Below are positions 28,501 through 38,957 of a stretch of 64,000 nucleotides of DNA, piece by piece; position 1 is the first letter of the stretch; every line of letters starts with the position of its first letter. Both the position numbers and the translations under genes were made by a program. A model generated the notes under the pieces. The model made no database searches, was not told the origin of the DNA, and was given only the letters and a program-made list of their open reading frames with translations. The DNA comes from Desulfuromonadaceae bacterium (GTDB lineage Bacteria; Desulfobacterota; Desulfuromonadia; Geobacterales; Pseudopelobacteraceae), in NCBI GenBank assembly GCA_028681335.1, contig JAQUIT010000012.1, positions 62,001 to 126,000 on the forward strand. The letters run 5' to 3'.

Positions 28501-30117
28501 AACCAGCTCTTCACGAATCGGATCGATAGGAGGATTGGTAACCTGTGCAAAGAGTTGCTTGAAATAGTTGTACAACAACTGGTTCTGGGCAGACAGAACC
28601 GCGAGCGGCGTATCGGTTCCCATGGAACCGAGCGGCTGAATGCCGTCACGAGCCATCGGCCCCAGCACAACACGCTGATCCTCGAAGGTGTAACCGAAGG
28701 CCTGCTGGCGCTGTATCAGCGTTGCGTGATCCGGAAGGTCCGCATCCGGAACAGCCGGCAGGTCTTCGAGAGATATATGATTATCTTTCAGCCACTGGCG
28801 GTACGGATTTGCCGCTGCCAGCTCCTTTTTAATTTCCTCATCCGGGACAATACGCCCCTGCTCCGTATCCACCAGAAACATCTGTCCCGGCTCGAGTCGC
28901 CCCTTGCGCAGGATACGCTCCGGCTCTATCTGAAGAACCCCGGCTTCTGACGCCATGATAACCAGGTCGTCGTCGGTAATATAATAGCGTGAGGGGCGCA
29001 GTCCGTTGCGGTCAAGAACCGCACCGATACAACGACCGTCCGTAAAGGCGATTGCCGCCGGACCACCCCATGGCTCCATCAGGCAGGAATGGTACTCATA
29101 AAAGGCTTTCTTTTCATCGCTCATCTCCGCATGATTTTCCCACGGCTCCGGCACCATCATCATGACGGCATGCGGCAAAGAACGGCCACTCATGACAAGC
29201 AGCTCCAGGCTGTTGTCAAACATTGCCGAGTCGGAACCGTTGGCATTGATGATCGGCAGTGTCTTTTTGATATCGTCGCCGAACAACTCACTGGCAAAAA
29301 GACTCTGACGGGCATTCATCCAGTTAACGTTACCACGCAGCGTATTGATCTCGCCGTTATGGGCCAGGAAATGATACGGGTGAGCACGGTCCCAGCTGGG
29401 GAATGTGTTGGTAGAAAAACGGGAATGCACCACGGCGATGGCACTTTCCATAGCAGGATCACGCAATTCGGGGAAATACTGGTCCACCTGCACCGGCATG
29501 AGCATACCCTTGTAAACCATAGTCCGGGTGGAGAGGCTGCATACGTACCAGTGGTCGTCAACTCCGGAGCTGCGGATTTCATTGATTGCCCGCTGATTGA
29601 TTATATAGAGCTTGCGATTGAAGGCCTGTTCATCAGCACAGTCAAGCGGCCGCTTGAGGAACAGTTGTCGCACCATCGGTTCGGCAGCCCAGGCCGTGTT
29701 GCCGAGTGAAGAGCTGTCGGTCGGCACGTTACGCCAGCCGAGGATGTCTACCCCCTCCTCAACGAGGATTTTTTCAAGTATATGACGGGCACTATTGCGT
29801 TCAGGCGCCTTGGGTGAGGTAAAGACCATACCGACACCATAGTGAAACGGCTCCGGCAGTTCGATACCAAGCGGGGCGCAGGCAGAACGGAGGAAACGGT
29901 CTGGCATCTGGATAAGAATACCGGCGCCGTCTCCGGTATTTGCTTCACTGCCGGTGGCACCGCGATGGTCAAGATTAACGAGAATCTCAAGCGCCTGGCT
30001 GACTATTTCGTGGGATTTTTTCCCCTTCATATTTACAACAAAACCAACGCCGCACGCGTCATGTTCAAATTGGGGATCGTAGAGGCCCTGTTTTACTGGT
30101 TGTCGGTTGTTTTTCAT
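25537..30117 (-). CDS. gltB: Glutamate synthase large subunit
   Basis: 1526 aa from the chosen start. Converts 2-oxoglutarate and glutamine to two glutamates. Domains: N-terminal amidotransferase whose nucleophile is the Cys of '[10 protein letters not shown]' (Cys22, so a 21-residue propeptide would be removed), central domain, FMN/synthase domain with '[12 protein letters not shown]', the [3Fe-4S] motif '[16 protein letters not shown]', and the C-terminal beta-helix domain ('[14 protein letters not shown]', 'YMTGG'). The frame is open to 30198, but MKNNRQP at 30117 has AAGGTT upstream and gives the usual short propeptide. Operon with gltD. Confidence 0.95.
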   Translation of the reverse strand: MKNNRQPVKQGLYDPQFEHDACGVGFVVNMKGKKSHEIVSQALEILVNLDHRGATGSEANTGDGAGILIQMPDRFLRSACAPLGIELPEPFHYGVGMVFTSPKAPERNSARHILEKILVEEGVDILGWRNVPTDSSSLGNTAWAAEPMVRQLFLKRPLDCADEQAFNRKLYIINQRAINEIRSSGVDDHWYVCSLSTRTMVYKGMLMPVQVDQYFPELRDPAMESAIAVVHSRFSTNTFPSWDRAHPYHFLAHNGEINTLRGNVNWMNARQSLFASELFGDDIKKTLPIINANGSDSAMFDNSLELLVMSGRSLPHAVMMMVPEPWENHAEMSDEKKAFYEYHSCLMEPWGGPAAIAFTDGRCIGAVLDRNGLRPSRYYITDDDLVIMASEAGVLQIEPERILRKGRLEPGQMFLVDTEQGRIVPDEEIKKELAAANPYRQWLKDNHISLEDLPAVPDADLPDHATLIQRQQAFGYTFEDQRVVLGPMARDGIQPLGSMGTDTPLAVLSAQNQLLYNYFKQLFAQVTNPPIDPIREELVTSTTTLIGSEGNLLEPTAASARMIKLDHPLLSNQELEKLRQIDRPGFKSATLSLLFPASRGADAMEKGLEALFAAADVAVESGSNILIISDRGVDRDNAAIPALLAVSGLHLHLVGSGTRTRVSLILESGEPREVHHFAVLLGYGINAINPYLAFESLDDMIQQGMLPEVDLKKAVKNYIKASIKGVVKTMAKMGISTVQSYRTAQIFEAVGLHQSVIERYFTWTPSRIGGTDIDGIARELMERHAQAYPERVAPEVTLAPGGIYQWRKDGEEHQYNPLTITSLQKATRTDDYNEFKVFSSLIDDQSTRHYTLRGMLEFKDNMPSIPLDEVEPVEEIMKRFKTGAMSYGSISKEAHEALAIAMNRIGGRSNTGEGGEDPERFTWTNELGDSKNSNIKQVASGRFGVTSDYLTNAGELQIKMAQGAKPGEGGELPGHKVYPWIAKTRHTTPGVGLVSPPPHHDIYSIEDLAELIHDLKNANRRARISVKLVSEVGVGTIAAGVAKAHADVVLISGYDGGTGASPISSIKHAGLPWELGLAETHQTLLLNNLRSRIIIEADGQLKTGRDVAVAALLGAEEFGFATAPLVTLGCVMMRVCQSNTCPTGVATQDPALRKNFSGKPEYVVNFMRFVAQELREIMAQLGFRTVNEMVGRCDVLEANKAIDHWKAQGLDFSNMLYQPKVALNVGRYCTEPQDHGLEKSIDMTKLLDICQPAIEKGEKVSAELPITNVHRVVGTILGNEITRHHGANGLPDDTVNLTFNGSAGQSFGAFIPRGITMKLSGDANDYLGKGLSGGTIIVYPPAGSVFKAEENIIAGNVAFYGATSGTAYLRGMAGERFCVRNSGVNAVVEGIGDHGCEYMTGGTVAILGQVGRNFAAGMSGGVAYVIDAQGDLAARCNMEMIGLEKLDEADAVTLKAMVEKHAELTDSSLAKMMLINWENILPQFVKVMPMDYKRVLQALERARAAGLSGDDALNAAFEENSHMVGH

Positions 30118-30503
30118 TGGTGGTAACCTTTTTGCCGCTGTTTTCTTGGTTTGGTCTCTCCGCAACGGATGGCGGTCTGTCATACTAGCAGTTTTCATGC
30201 CACATCACAACCGTTTCACGCAACCCACTATTACAGGACTTATAATTCAGTCAGTTGACGGTATTAATTTACGGCAACAACAAGCTGTACCCCGGGCGAC
30301 CAAGGCTCTACTGTGTAGAGCCACAACTCTGTTGAGTAACATACTGCCACATTCGTCTTGCCGGACGTATGGATGCCATCTACCAAGCTCAAATCGCCGG
30401 ATGCTTCCCGATTATTTCCAGACCATACGGCATATGTCGCACGCGCGGCACGCCGCTTTCCTTTCCGCTTGACGCTGGCATTATGACGGGCTACAACAGC
30501 CTG
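30118..30503. other. divergent region between gltB and uvrD
   Basis: No gene supported. It contains a small hairpin GGCTCTAC-TGT-GTAGAGCC at 30304-30322 and should carry both promoters. No clear riboswitch. Confidence 0.4.
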
Positions 30504-32795
30504 ATGGATTTACTGAAACACCTCAACCCCCCACAAAAAGAGGCCGTGCTCCACGGTGAAGGCCCCCTCTTGATCCTGGCCGGCGCCGGCTCGGGCAAGA
30601 CCCGTGTCATCACCAACCGCATCGCCTACCTGATCCGCGAGCGGAATGTACGCCCCTGGAATATTATGGCGGTAACGTTCACCAACAAAGCCGCCAGAGA
30701 GATGGCGGAGCGCGTCGGCAGCCTGCTGGGTGGCGGCGATCTCCCGCTTATATCCACCTTTCACGCCGCCTGTGGGCGCATCCTGCGCCGCGACATCCAC
30801 CATCTTGGTTTCCAATCCTCCTTTGCCATCTATGATGACCGCGATAGCGACCGACTACTGAAAGACGTCATCGCCGAAATGGATCTTGATGAAAAACGTT
30901 TTGCCGTCAAAGCTGTCTCCGGGCGCATCGACGACTTCAAGAACCGCGGCCTCTTTCCTGAAGATATCGACTTTATCCCACCCGGTGATGTTTACAACCA
31001 GAAAGTCGTGGAAATCTACACCCTCTACCAGGAGCGCCTCAAAAAGTGCAACGCCCTCGACTTCGGCGACATGATGATCCAGACCGTCCGCTTACTGAGC
31101 CGTTTCCCTGAAGTTGGTGCTTATTACCGGGAGCGTTTCCAGTGGTTGCTGGTGGATGAATACCAGGACACCAACCCGGTGCAGTACAACCTGATCCGCC
31201 TGCTCGCGGGGGAGCGTAAAAATCTCTGCGTCGTGGGGGATGACGACCAGTCCATCTACTCATGGCGCGGCGCCGACATCCGCAATATCCTCGAGTTTGA
31301 AAAGGATTTTCCCGGCGTAAAGATCATTCGGCTGGAGCAGAATTACCGTTCCACCTCCACTATCCTGACGGCGGCCGGTGCAGTGGTTAAGCAGAATTTC
31401 GGGCGCAAGGGGAAGACTCTCTGGACGGAGAATCCTGCCGGCGAGAAGATCCGCTACGAACGGATGGAATCAGACCGTGAAGAGTCCCGCTTTGTCAGTC
31501 GTGAGATCGGGCACCTGAAAAACAGCGGCGTGCCGCTGGAGGAGATGGCGGTCTTCTACCGTACCAACGCCCAGTCCCGCCTGATTGAGGAGGCGCTGGT
31601 CGGCAGTGCGGTGCCCTACCACATCGTCGGCGGTGTCCGCTTCTACTCCCGCATGGAGGTCAAGGATATCCTCGCCTACCTGCGGGTACTGGATAACCCG
31701 GCTGACGAGATCTCACTGAAACGGATCATCAACGTACCGGCCCGGGGAATTGGCAATACAACGGTTGACAAGATTTCGGCGCAGGCGGCACGACAGGGAG
31801 GAACCTTTTTTGATGCTCTGCGGGATGCCACCGCTGACGGACTGTTAAGTGCCGGCCCACGCGGCAAAGTTGGCGCTTTTGTCTCCCTGTTGGAAGGTTT
31901 TCGCGAAGGGGCCGCCGGCAGTAGCCTGGCGGGACTGGCACGATCGGTCATGCAGGAGAGCGGTTATCTGGACCGGTTGAAGAGCAGCCGTGATGAAGAT
32001 GATGCCGAGCGACTGGAGAATCTGGAGCAGCTTCTGGCTGCCATTGAGGAGTTCAGTGAGAAAAACCCCGGGGCTGGTCTTTCCGAGTTTTTGGAACAGG
32101 TGTCGCTTGTTTCCGACCTTGAACAGGGAGAGGTCGGCCAGCCGTCAGTCACCCTGATGACGCTGCACGCCGCCAAAGGACTTGAATTCAAGGCTGTTTT
32201 CATGATCGGCATGGAGGAGCGACTCTTCCCGCATGCCCGTTCACTTGACGACCTGGACGGTATGGAAGAGGAACGGCGCCTCTGTTATGTCGGCATGACC
32301 CGCGCCCGCGAGCGACTCTACCTGCTGAATGCCCGTAGGAGGTACCTGTTCGGCCAGGAACAGTGCAATCCACCGTCACGGTTCCTGAAAGACATCCCCG
32401 AAGAGCTGTTGGCGGATGGGGGAGAAAATTCCGCTGACTTCAACCACGCACCGTTCGCCACCCCCTATCCATCCGCCACGGAGAGAGGATATTTCAGTGG
32501 TGCAAGCAGAATGCGCAGCGGACCTGAGCCGACAAAACATGGAGAAAAGAGCGTATCGACCCATAACCTCTCTGCCATTGCCGATGCGTTTAACGACGAT
32601 ATTGAGGTCATTCCGGAACCGGCGGAAGAACAGGATGGCGTTTTTATTGGTATGAAGGTGCGGCACGGCAAATTCGGTGTCGGTACCATCCGTAAAATGG
32701 AGGGTGACGGGGATGGCCAGAAGGTGATTGTCTGGTTTAACTCGGTCGGGCCTAAAAAACTGCTGCTCCGTTTTGCCGGCCTTGAACGGGCCTGA
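30504..32795 (+). CDS. uvrD: UvrD/PcrA-type superfamily 1 DNA helicase
   Basis: 763 aa from the chosen ATG. ATP-driven 3'-5' helicase for repair and replication. All motifs are present: 'LNPPQKEAV' (Q motif), 'AGAGSGKTRVI' (Walker A), 'TFTNKAAREM', 'LVDEYQDTN' (Walker B), 'VVGDDDQSIYSWRGA', 'RLEQNYRST', 'LMTLHAAKGLEF' and 'YVGMTRARERLYL'. The C-terminus ends in a PcrA-like tail 'KVRHGKFGVGTI'. The frame begins earlier (30369), and ATG 30483 is also possible; none has a strong ribosome binding site. Homology begins at MDLLKHLNP. Confidence 0.92.
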   Translation: MDLLKHLNPPQKEAVLHGEGPLLILAGAGSGKTRVITNRIAYLIRERNVRPWNIMAVTFTNKAAREMAERVGSLLGGGDLPLISTFHAACGRILRRDIHHLGFQSSFAIYDDRDSDRLLKDVIAEMDLDEKRFAVKAVSGRIDDFKNRGLFPEDIDFIPPGDVYNQKVVEIYTLYQERLKKCNALDFGDMMIQTVRLLSRFPEVGAYYRERFQWLLVDEYQDTNPVQYNLIRLLAGERKNLCVVGDDDQSIYSWRGADIRNILEFEKDFPGVKIIRLEQNYRSTSTILTAAGAVVKQNFGRKGKTLWTENPAGEKIRYERMESDREESRFVSREIGHLKNSGVPLEEMAVFYRTNAQSRLIEEALVGSAVPYHIVGGVRFYSRMEVKDILAYLRVLDNPADEISLKRIINVPARGIGNTTVDKISAQAARQGGTFFDALRDATADGLLSAGPRGKVGAFVSLLEGFREGAAGSSLAGLARSVMQESGYLDRLKSSRDEDDAERLENLEQLLAAIEEFSEKNPGAGLSEFLEQVSLVSDLEQGEVGQPSVTLMTLHAAKGLEFKAVFMIGMEERLFPHARSLDDLDGMEEERRLCYVGMTRARERLYLLNARRRYLFGQEQCNPPSRFLKDIPEELLADGGENSADFNHAPFATPYPSATERGYFSGASRMRSGPEPTKHGEKSVSTHNLSAIADAFNDDIEVIPEPAEEQDGVFIGMKVRHGKFGVGTIRKMEGDGDGQKVIVWFNSVGPKKLLLRFAGLERA

Positions 32796-32853
32796 GATGC
32801 GGAGCGGAGCGTCACGCCCTTTCAAACACTCCTCACGTACAAAAACAGCACTG

Positions 32854-34059
32854 CTACTCGTAGCGCAGCGCCTCAATGGGATCCAGTTGCGCCGCCTTTC
32901 GTGCCGGAAAATAACCGAAGATCAGCCCCGTTGCGGTAGAGAAGGCAAAAGCGATTGCAACGATCAAGGCATTAAATATAAACGGCACGTTGAGAACCGA
33001 TGCCAACAGTACGGAACTGACCAGCGCCAGCACAATCCCCACAGCCCCGCCCAATGAAGAGAGTACCGCCGCCTCCACCAGAAACTGCATCAGCACCTCC
33101 CGTTCAAAGGCACCGATAGCCAGTCGAATACCGATCTCACGAGTCCGTTCGGTCACCGACACCAGCATGATATTCATGATACCAATGCCCCCCACCAACA
33201 GACTGACAGCCGCCACAGCGCTGAGCAGAGCGGTCAGCACCTTGGTGGTGGAGGTCAGCATCGACGCAATCTCCTTCATATCCATAACATTGAAGTTATT
33301 CTCATCGGTGGCGGAAAGGTGCCGCCGCTCACGCATCAAGCGCTCAATATCCTGCTGCACTCTCGTCGTCGAGACACCATCTCGCACCGAAACCTGGATG
33401 ATATTGACGTCCTGGTTACCGGCAATACGGCGCTGAAAAGCGCGCAACGGCATGACAACGACATCGTCCTGGTCCGAACCCATGGAGGATTGACCCTTTG
33501 ACTCCAGCAGACCGACAACTTGACAGGAGATGCTTTGCAAGCGAATGTTGGTACCTATCGGATTCTGTTTACCAAACAGTTTGGTGCGCACCGTACTGCC
33601 TATCACGCAGGTCGCGGCCCCGGAACGGAGTTCGCTGTCGGTAAAAAGCCGCCCGGCTTTGATCTTCCAGTTGCGGGCATCAAAATATGCGTTTGTGCTA
33701 CTGGTAATCTGGGTTGACCAGTTGGCATTCCCGTAGATAACCGACATAGATTTGGACGCCATCGGCGCAACCGCCACCAGTTGCGGAATATCGCGGCGTA
33801 ACGCCTCGGCATCATCCAGCGTAAAGGGCGCCGCACCAACATTCTGTCCCGGCCCCATTCTTTTGCCCGGGGTGACAACCAGCAGGTTACTTCCCAGGCT
33901 GGCAATCTGCTGAGTCACCTGAGCGGTCGCGCCGCCGCCAAGCGTCACCATGACGATAACAGCGGCAACACCGATCACTATTCCTAAAATGGTAAGGATC
34001 GATCGCAGCACATTACGCCGTATCTCTCTCAGGGCCAATATCAGAGCATTCCAGAACAT
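32854..34059 (-). CDS. MacB-like ABC transporter permease
   Basis: 401 aa. One N-terminal membrane helix, a large periplasmic MacB-type domain (about 45-270), and three C-terminal helices, as in the MacB/LolCE/FtsX fold. Ends 'ARKAAQLDPIEALRYE', a family hallmark. ATG 34059 has GGAGG at 7-base spacing and shares one base with the ATPase stop. Unlike E. coli MacB, ATPase and permease are separate proteins. Last gene of the four-gene efflux operon. Confidence 0.9.
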   Translation of the reverse strand: MFWNALILALREIRRNVLRSILTILGIVIGVAAVIVMVTLGGGATAQVTQQIASLGSNLLVVTPGKRMGPGQNVGAAPFTLDDAEALRRDIPQLVAVAPMASKSMSVIYGNANWSTQITSSTNAYFDARNWKIKAGRLFTDSELRSGAATCVIGSTVRTKLFGKQNPIGTNIRLQSISCQVVGLLESKGQSSMGSDQDDVVVMPLRAFQRRIAGNQDVNIIQVSVRDGVSTTRVQQDIERLMRERRHLSATDENNFNVMDMKEIASMLTSTTKVLTALLSAVAAVSLLVGGIGIMNIMLVSVTERTREIGIRLAIGAFEREVLMQFLVEAAVLSSLGGAVGIVLALVSSVLLASVLNVPFIFNALIVAIAFAFSTATGLIFGYFPARKAAQLDPIEALRYE

Positions 34060-34787
34060 CACTGCACCTCCTGCTGTTCTGCCATATGCTCCGGCGTCAC
34101 CAGGCCATCGCGAAAATGAATCGTGCGCCGGGCGTAGAGGGCCATCTCCGCCTCGTGCGTGACCATGACGACCGTGATCCCCTGCTCCTGATTCAGCTTC
34201 GTCAAAATTTCCATAATCTCCCGACTGCGGGTGCTGTCCAGACTGCCGGTCGGCTCATCCGCAAACAGCACCGTCGGTTGGGTGACAATGGCCCGGGCAA
34301 TGGCAACACGCTGCTGCTGACCGCCGGACAACTCTCCCGGGGTGTGATCCTCCCAGCCGGCCAAACCGACAGCCGCAAGCGCCTCCCGCGCCTTCCGATG
34401 GCGGGTGGAGATCGGCTCTCCACGATACACGAGCGGCAGCTCGACATTTTCCAGCGCCGTGGTCCGGTTGAGCAGATTGAACCCCTGAAACACGAAACCG
34501 AGATACTGCCTCCGCAACAGCGCCCGCTGGTCACGACTCAGACTCCCCACCTCGATCCCCATAAAGCGATAGCTACCAACAGTCGGCGTGTCAAGGCAGC
34601 CGAGGATGTTCATGCTGGTACTCTTGCCGGAACCGGACGGCCCCATGACGGCAACAAATTCGCCTGATTCAATGCGCAAGTCCACACCGCGCAGTGCCTG
34701 CATCGCCGCCGTGCCCTTGCCGTAGGTTTTGATCACGCCGCGCAGTTCGATTAAAGGTTTGCTCTCTGTTGCAACCACTTCACTCAT
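34059..34787 (-). CDS. MacB/LolD-like ABC transporter ATPase
   Basis: 242 aa. Walker A 'GPSGSGKSTSMNILG', Q-loop 'FVFQGFNLL', signature 'LSGGQQQRVAIARAI', Walker B 'VLFADEPTGSLD', and His of 'MVTHEAEMA'. It powers the adjacent MacB-like permease, using ATP to drive substrate movement from the periplasm outwards with the MFP and outer-membrane channel. Confidence 0.93.
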   Translation of the reverse strand: MSEVVATESKPLIELRGVIKTYGKGTAAMQALRGVDLRIESGEFVAVMGPSGSGKSTSMNILGCLDTPTVGSYRFMGIEVGSLSRDQRALLRRQYLGFVFQGFNLLNRTTALENVELPLVYRGEPISTRHRKAREALAAVGLAGWEDHTPGELSGGQQQRVAIARAIVTQPTVLFADEPTGSLDSTRSREIMEILTKLNQEQGITVVMVTHEAEMALYARRTIHFRDGLVTPEHMAEQQEVQ

Positions 34788-34789
34788 AA

Positions 34790-36097
34790 CTATTTATTCA
34801 CCTCAACCACATCCACAACAACCGCCATCCCCGGTTCTAACGATCCTGACGTAACTTCGGTTTTAACGCCATCGGTCATGCCAACTGTTACAGCGATTTT
34901 CTGCAGCTGCCCATCACGTAAAACCCATAGATGTTGCTGTCTGTCCGTGGCACTCTCCTGTTGTTTGGGCGCCGGACTGGGAGGGCGTGGCATCAGCTTC
35001 CCAAGCAGACTGCCGCCGCTTGACTGCTTCGCCACTGGGGCCACCGGCGGTGAAAAGCGCAGCGCCGTATTGGGGACAAGCATGGCGTTGTCCACCTTCT
35101 GCACAACAATACCCGCCGTACCGGTCATGCCGGGACGCAGCAGCAGGTCGGAATTGTTGACTTTGAGGACCGTTGTATAGGTGACGACACCGGCCACGGT
35201 TTTGGAGCCGAAGCGCACCTGACTGACGACCGCCGGAAAAGTACGGTCAGGATAGGCGGAAACGGTAAAAGTGGCGCTCTGGCCCGGTTTTACCTTGCCG
35301 ACATCGGCTTCATCCACGTCAACCTGCAGTTCCATCTGGGTCAAATCCTCCGCCAGCGTGAAGAGCACCGATGTCTGCAGCGAAACGGCCACTGTCTGGC
35401 CAGGCTCTACAGCACGCGTCAGGACAATACCGTTAATAGGTGAGCGGAGTACAGCTTTGGAAAGATCAATGCGCTGCACCTCAAGCGATGCTTCCGCCTG
35501 TGCCACGGTGGCTTTCGCGTTTGCCTCATCGGCAATGGCACGTTCAAGCGTAGCACGAGCCACATCCATCTCGGACCGCGACGGCACTTTACCACCACTG
35601 GCCTCCTGTACCTGAGCCAGACGCGCATGTTTTGCCTTTGCTTCACTCACCGTTGCATGAGCCTGCTGCACCTTGGCGCGAGCCGCTTCAAGCGAAGCGA
35701 CCGTCTGCCTGACGAGCGCCTCCTGCTTTGCCGTGTCTATGCGTCCCAAAACCTGCCCACGCTTGACCCGATCGTTGTAATTGACCTCTACCGTCTTGAA
35801 GGTGCCGGAAATCTCGCTGCCGACATCCACCTGGTTATTCGGTTGGAGCGTACCGGTGGCTGACACCGTAACGGTTACGCTGCCACGACTGACCTCCTGG
35901 GTCTGGTAATGCACCTGATTATCCGCAGTACGCTTTTTCCAGACCAACAGCGCAATGATCACCACCACCAGCACTGCCGCCCCCCAGAGGATATAGGGTT
36001 TTACGCGAATAAACAGGCTTGTGTGCCGGTCAAGCCCCAGCGTCTTGGCAATATCGCTGGAGGGATCCTTCGATTCCGGCGTTGCGGGATCTGTCAT
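34790..36097 (-). CDS. MacA-like periplasmic adaptor (membrane fusion protein)
   Basis: 435 aa. One N-terminal membrane helix (about 33-52), then the barrel-sandwich/lipoyl half motif 'SVTVSATGTLQPNNQVDVGSEISG', a long alpha-helical hairpin rich in Ala/Lys/Glu (about 115-200), the second lipoyl half 'IDLSKAVLRSPINGIVLTRAVEPGQTV', and beta-barrel domains. It joins the inner-membrane MacB-like pump with the outer-membrane channel. Stop and start overlap with the outer-membrane factor gene by 4 bases. Confidence 0.92.
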   Translation of the reverse strand: MTDPATPESKDPSSDIAKTLGLDRHTSLFIRVKPYILWGAAVLVVVIIALLVWKKRTADNQVHYQTQEVSRGSVTVTVSATGTLQPNNQVDVGSEISGTFKTVEVNYNDRVKRGQVLGRIDTAKQEALVRQTVASLEAARAKVQQAHATVSEAKAKHARLAQVQEASGGKVPSRSEMDVARATLERAIADEANAKATVAQAEASLEVQRIDLSKAVLRSPINGIVLTRAVEPGQTVAVSLQTSVLFTLAEDLTQMELQVDVDEADVGKVKPGQSATFTVSAYPDRTFPAVVSQVRFGSKTVAGVVTYTTVLKVNNSDLLLRPGMTGTAGIVVQKVDNAMLVPNTALRFSPPVAPVAKQSSGGSLLGKLMPRPPSPAPKQQESATDRQQHLWVLRDGQLQKIAVTVGMTDGVKTEVTSGSLEPGMAVVVDVVEVNK

Positions 36098-37545
36098 GAT
36101 TTTACTCCTGCTGCAGTTGATGTCGGCGCAGTAACGTCAGTGGAATCATGGTTCCAGCCTCCGCCCAACGCTTTGTACAGACGAGCCAGATTGGAGGTGA
36201 CTGCGGCTTCACTCACAATAAGCTGTTCCTGAAGGGAGAGGAGCGAGCGCTGAGTATCAAGCACCGTAACGAAATCAACCAGTCCGGCGGCATACTGATT
36301 ACGGGCAAGACTCTCTGCCCGTTGTGCCGAATGAACGGCGTCCTTTAACGCACCGCGCCGGTTCTGCTCTTCGGCGTATGCCACCAGTGCATTTTCCACG
36401 TCACGCAGCGCACTCTGAACGGCCGACCGGTAGCTTATCAACGCCTGTTCCTGAAGGGCATTCTGTATTTCAACCTTTTGCTTGAGACGGCCGCCGTCAA
36501 AGATTGTTGCGGCGGTGTTGGCGGCAAGCGAGTACATGAAAGCGCTGCTATTCAGCAGATTGCCGGCAGATACAGCCTGTAAGCCAAGGGTACCCGAAAG
36601 GGCCAGATCCGGATAGCGCGCGGCCTCAGCTTCGCCGACCTGTGCGGTGGCTGCAGCCAGCTGGCGTTCAGCCCGACGGACATCGGGCCGCTGGCGCAGA
36701 GTTTCAGCCGGGATACCGATAGCCACCTCGGCAGGAACAAGAGGAATCGGCATTTTTATCTGCACTTCCTTCAAAGTACCGCCACTCCGCCCCAGAAGCA
36801 GGGCGAGGTTGTTTCGTGACTGTTCCAGACTGCTGAGAAGAGCCGGAAGCTGGGCACGTGTCTGCTCAAGGTTGAGGCGGGACTGTTCAACATCCAACTG
36901 ATCGACCAGACCTGCCTGAAAGCGCCAGCCGGCAATCTGTTCTGTTTCTGTCAGGCTGGCAATTGTGGCGCTGGTACTGTCAATCTGAGCCTGATAAGAT
37001 CGGGTCTCGATGTAGGCAAGCACCACTTCCGCCAGCAGGCTTACCCGGACATCACGCATATTTTCCAGAGAGGCGTCAACCGTGGCTGAAGCAGCCTCCA
37101 GAGCACGTCTTTTACCACCGAACAGATCCAGCTCCCAGCTGGCATCGAACTGAGCGGAGTAAGTCTCGGTTGTGCGACTCGACCCCGTTCCCATTTCCGC
37201 GCTGGAACGAGTGCGACCGGCGCCGGCACCGGCCTTTACCGTAGGCATGCGATCAGCCGCAGACAATCCACGCCGCGCCCGTGATTCGCGCAGGCGTGCC
37301 GCTGCAAGCTTTAGGTCAAGATTGTTCGCAACAGCCTCCTCAACCAGAGTTGACAGCAACGGGTCGTTGAGTGTTTGCCACCAGACGGCCAGCCGAGCAC
37401 TGTCACCTGCAGCAGTTTTCAGGCTACCAGTTGCAGCCTGCCATTCTGTTGGCGTAGAGACCGCCGGCAAGCGGTAGTCTGGACCGACAACACACCCGAC
37501 AATGCAGAGAGGGATGATGCTACACAAAACACTTTTTATGATCAT
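36094..37545 (-). CDS. NodT-type outer-membrane efflux lipoprotein
   Basis: 483 aa. Lipobox 'CIVGC' right after a short signal peptide, then 'VVGPDYRLP' typical of NodT/CusC/OprM outer-membrane factors, two OEP repeats with long helical hairpins, and the 'LNLEQTRAQLPALLSSLEQSRNNLALLLGR' repeat end. It forms the trimeric channel of the pump. I chose the ATG at 37545 (MIIKSVL) because it starts the lipoprotein signal; an upstream in-frame start would add 14 residues. First gene of the efflux operon; no regulator is adjacent. Confidence 0.92.
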   Translation of the reverse strand: MIIKSVLCSIIPLCIVGCVVGPDYRLPAVSTPTEWQAATGSLKTAAGDSARLAVWWQTLNDPLLSTLVEEAVANNLDLKLAAARLRESRARRGLSAADRMPTVKAGAGAGRTRSSAEMGTGSSRTTETYSAQFDASWELDLFGGKRRALEAASATVDASLENMRDVRVSLLAEVVLAYIETRSYQAQIDSTSATIASLTETEQIAGWRFQAGLVDQLDVEQSRLNLEQTRAQLPALLSSLEQSRNNLALLLGRSGGTLKEVQIKMPIPLVPAEVAIGIPAETLRQRPDVRRAERQLAAATAQVGEAEAARYPDLALSGTLGLQAVSAGNLLNSSAFMYSLAANTAATIFDGGRLKQKVEIQNALQEQALISYRSAVQSALRDVENALVAYAEEQNRRGALKDAVHSAQRAESLARNQYAAGLVDFVTVLDTQRSLLSLQEQLIVSEAAVTSNLARLYKALGGGWNHDSTDVTAPTSTAAGVKS

Positions 37546-37602
37546 GTCGGAGTTCCGTTGAAATTTGTTGCGGGCGCCCAAAGACAAGGGCCCATCGACT
37601 AT

Positions 37603-38853
37603 TCAAGCTAACGTATCGATAGTACCAAATGGGGCGGTAGCGTATCCGTCAATCGCGTTTGCGGTCTGATCCATTGACTGCCCTGAAGCATCCTCTCCAT
37701 TAAATGTAAATACAAGATGTTTAGGATCAATGACAGCATCTCCGCTGCTATTCTGGTTGAGCCGGAATGTGACGACAGCTTCCCCGGAGTATGAATTATA
37801 GGTTACCGCTATCGGCAGTGGAGCAACTATAGCATCCTTGCTGGATAACGGCATAGAATTATTGTAGTAACCTGCCTGTGCACTTTTCCCACGCGAGATA
37901 GACCAGTTGGAGACATTAACAACGGAGTCACGGTCCATGTCTTTACTGAACTGAATGACGGTAGATACCTCTGCAGAGGTGCCCGGAGTTATCAGCGAGC
38001 TGTCCAGGGCCCAAAGCGGGGTATTTGCCCCCCAAACCGTATTGTAGAGGGTATTTCGACTGCTGCTCGAGTCGATGCCGACAATCTGTGGTCTCGCGAT
38101 GGCACTCAACTGTGACGCCAGGGTAGCGTCAGAACTGTTTAAAATTGTCTGTTGCTCCTGTACCCCTTCTGTATAGTTGAGACCATTGTACGCGACACCC
38201 AACTGATAGTTTGCCTCAGCAAAATCCGGTTTAAGCTGGACTGCGCTTTGCAACTCAATAGCAGCGTCCATGTAATTGCCCTGGGCATTGTAGACGGACC
38301 CTAGCGCATAATAGACGTTGCCATCTTTGGGTGCCAACTTCTTTGCTTTTTGGAGTTGCTCTAATGATTCACCGAGCCGGCCTTGCGTAAGGTACTGTTG
38401 CCCCAATGTGTAAACCGGCAGCGCATCTTTTGGCGCTATCTTTGCGGCAGCTTTAAATTGGGTTTCAGATTGATTGTACTGTTTTGCCGATAAATAGGCA
38501 TTGCCAAGCCCCATAAGGGCATCTTCCAAAGTAGGGGCATCATCTGACGTGTCTTCGCTGGATTGATTTGATTGAATGCGCACCAGTTGTGCGTACGCTT
38601 TGATTGCATCTTCATTTTTACCCTGACTAAGGTAAATCTGCCCCAGATAATTATACGCAGTCGTATTATTGGGATCAAGCGCGGCAGCATGCTTGAAGGC
38701 GGTAACGGCTCTGTCGTTATCACCATTGCTTAGAGCGGTGGCCGCCTGCGCAATGGCATATTCAGCATACGAGGCACGATTTTGCGTATATTGGTTCGCT
38801 GCCGCGAGACCCATTGGATCAGAACTGCTGGCACTAAGCCAATCGCTACTCAT
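37603..38853 (-). CDS. TPR protein with C-terminal Ig-like region, no signal peptide
   Basis: 416 aa. Residues about 25-260 hold roughly six tetratricopeptide repeats ('TAYNYLGQIYLSQGKNEDAIKAY', 'GNVYYALGSVYNAQGNYMDAAIEL'). The C-terminal 130 residues resemble a beta-sandwich of the Big/SbsA type, with 'VIQFSKDMDRDSVVNVSNWSIS'. No signal peptide or membrane helix is seen, unusual for such a beta domain. ATG 38853 lies 8 bases after GGAG. It is downstream of a short acidic protein and an EF-hand protein on the same strand. Function unknown. Confidence 0.75.
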   Translation of the reverse strand: MSSDWLSASSSDPMGLAAANQYTQNRASYAEYAIAQAATALSNGDNDRAVTAFKHAAALDPNNTTAYNYLGQIYLSQGKNEDAIKAYAQLVRIQSNQSSEDTSDDAPTLEDALMGLGNAYLSAKQYNQSETQFKAAAKIAPKDALPVYTLGQQYLTQGRLGESLEQLQKAKKLAPKDGNVYYALGSVYNAQGNYMDAAIELQSAVQLKPDFAEANYQLGVAYNGLNYTEGVQEQQTILNSSDATLASQLSAIARPQIVGIDSSSSRNTLYNTVWGANTPLWALDSSLITPGTSAEVSTVIQFSKDMDRDSVVNVSNWSISRGKSAQAGYYNNSMPLSSKDAIVAPLPIAVTYNSYSGEAVVTFRLNQNSSGDAVIDPKHLVFTFNGEDASGQSMDQTANAIDGYATAPFGTIDTLA

Positions 38854-38957
38854 AGGCATTACTCCATCCGTCTGTTGTATTGTAAAAAGTCGTCCGCGCT
38901 TGCTGCCGCTGGTTATCGCCGGCAAACACGACCTGCTGGACTGACAACTGAAGAGTG

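Noticed and set aside
38905..38925. GGCGATAA box resembling a sigma-28 -10 near the TPR gene
   Set aside because: No TAAA-type -35 at the required distance, so not supported as a FliA promoter.
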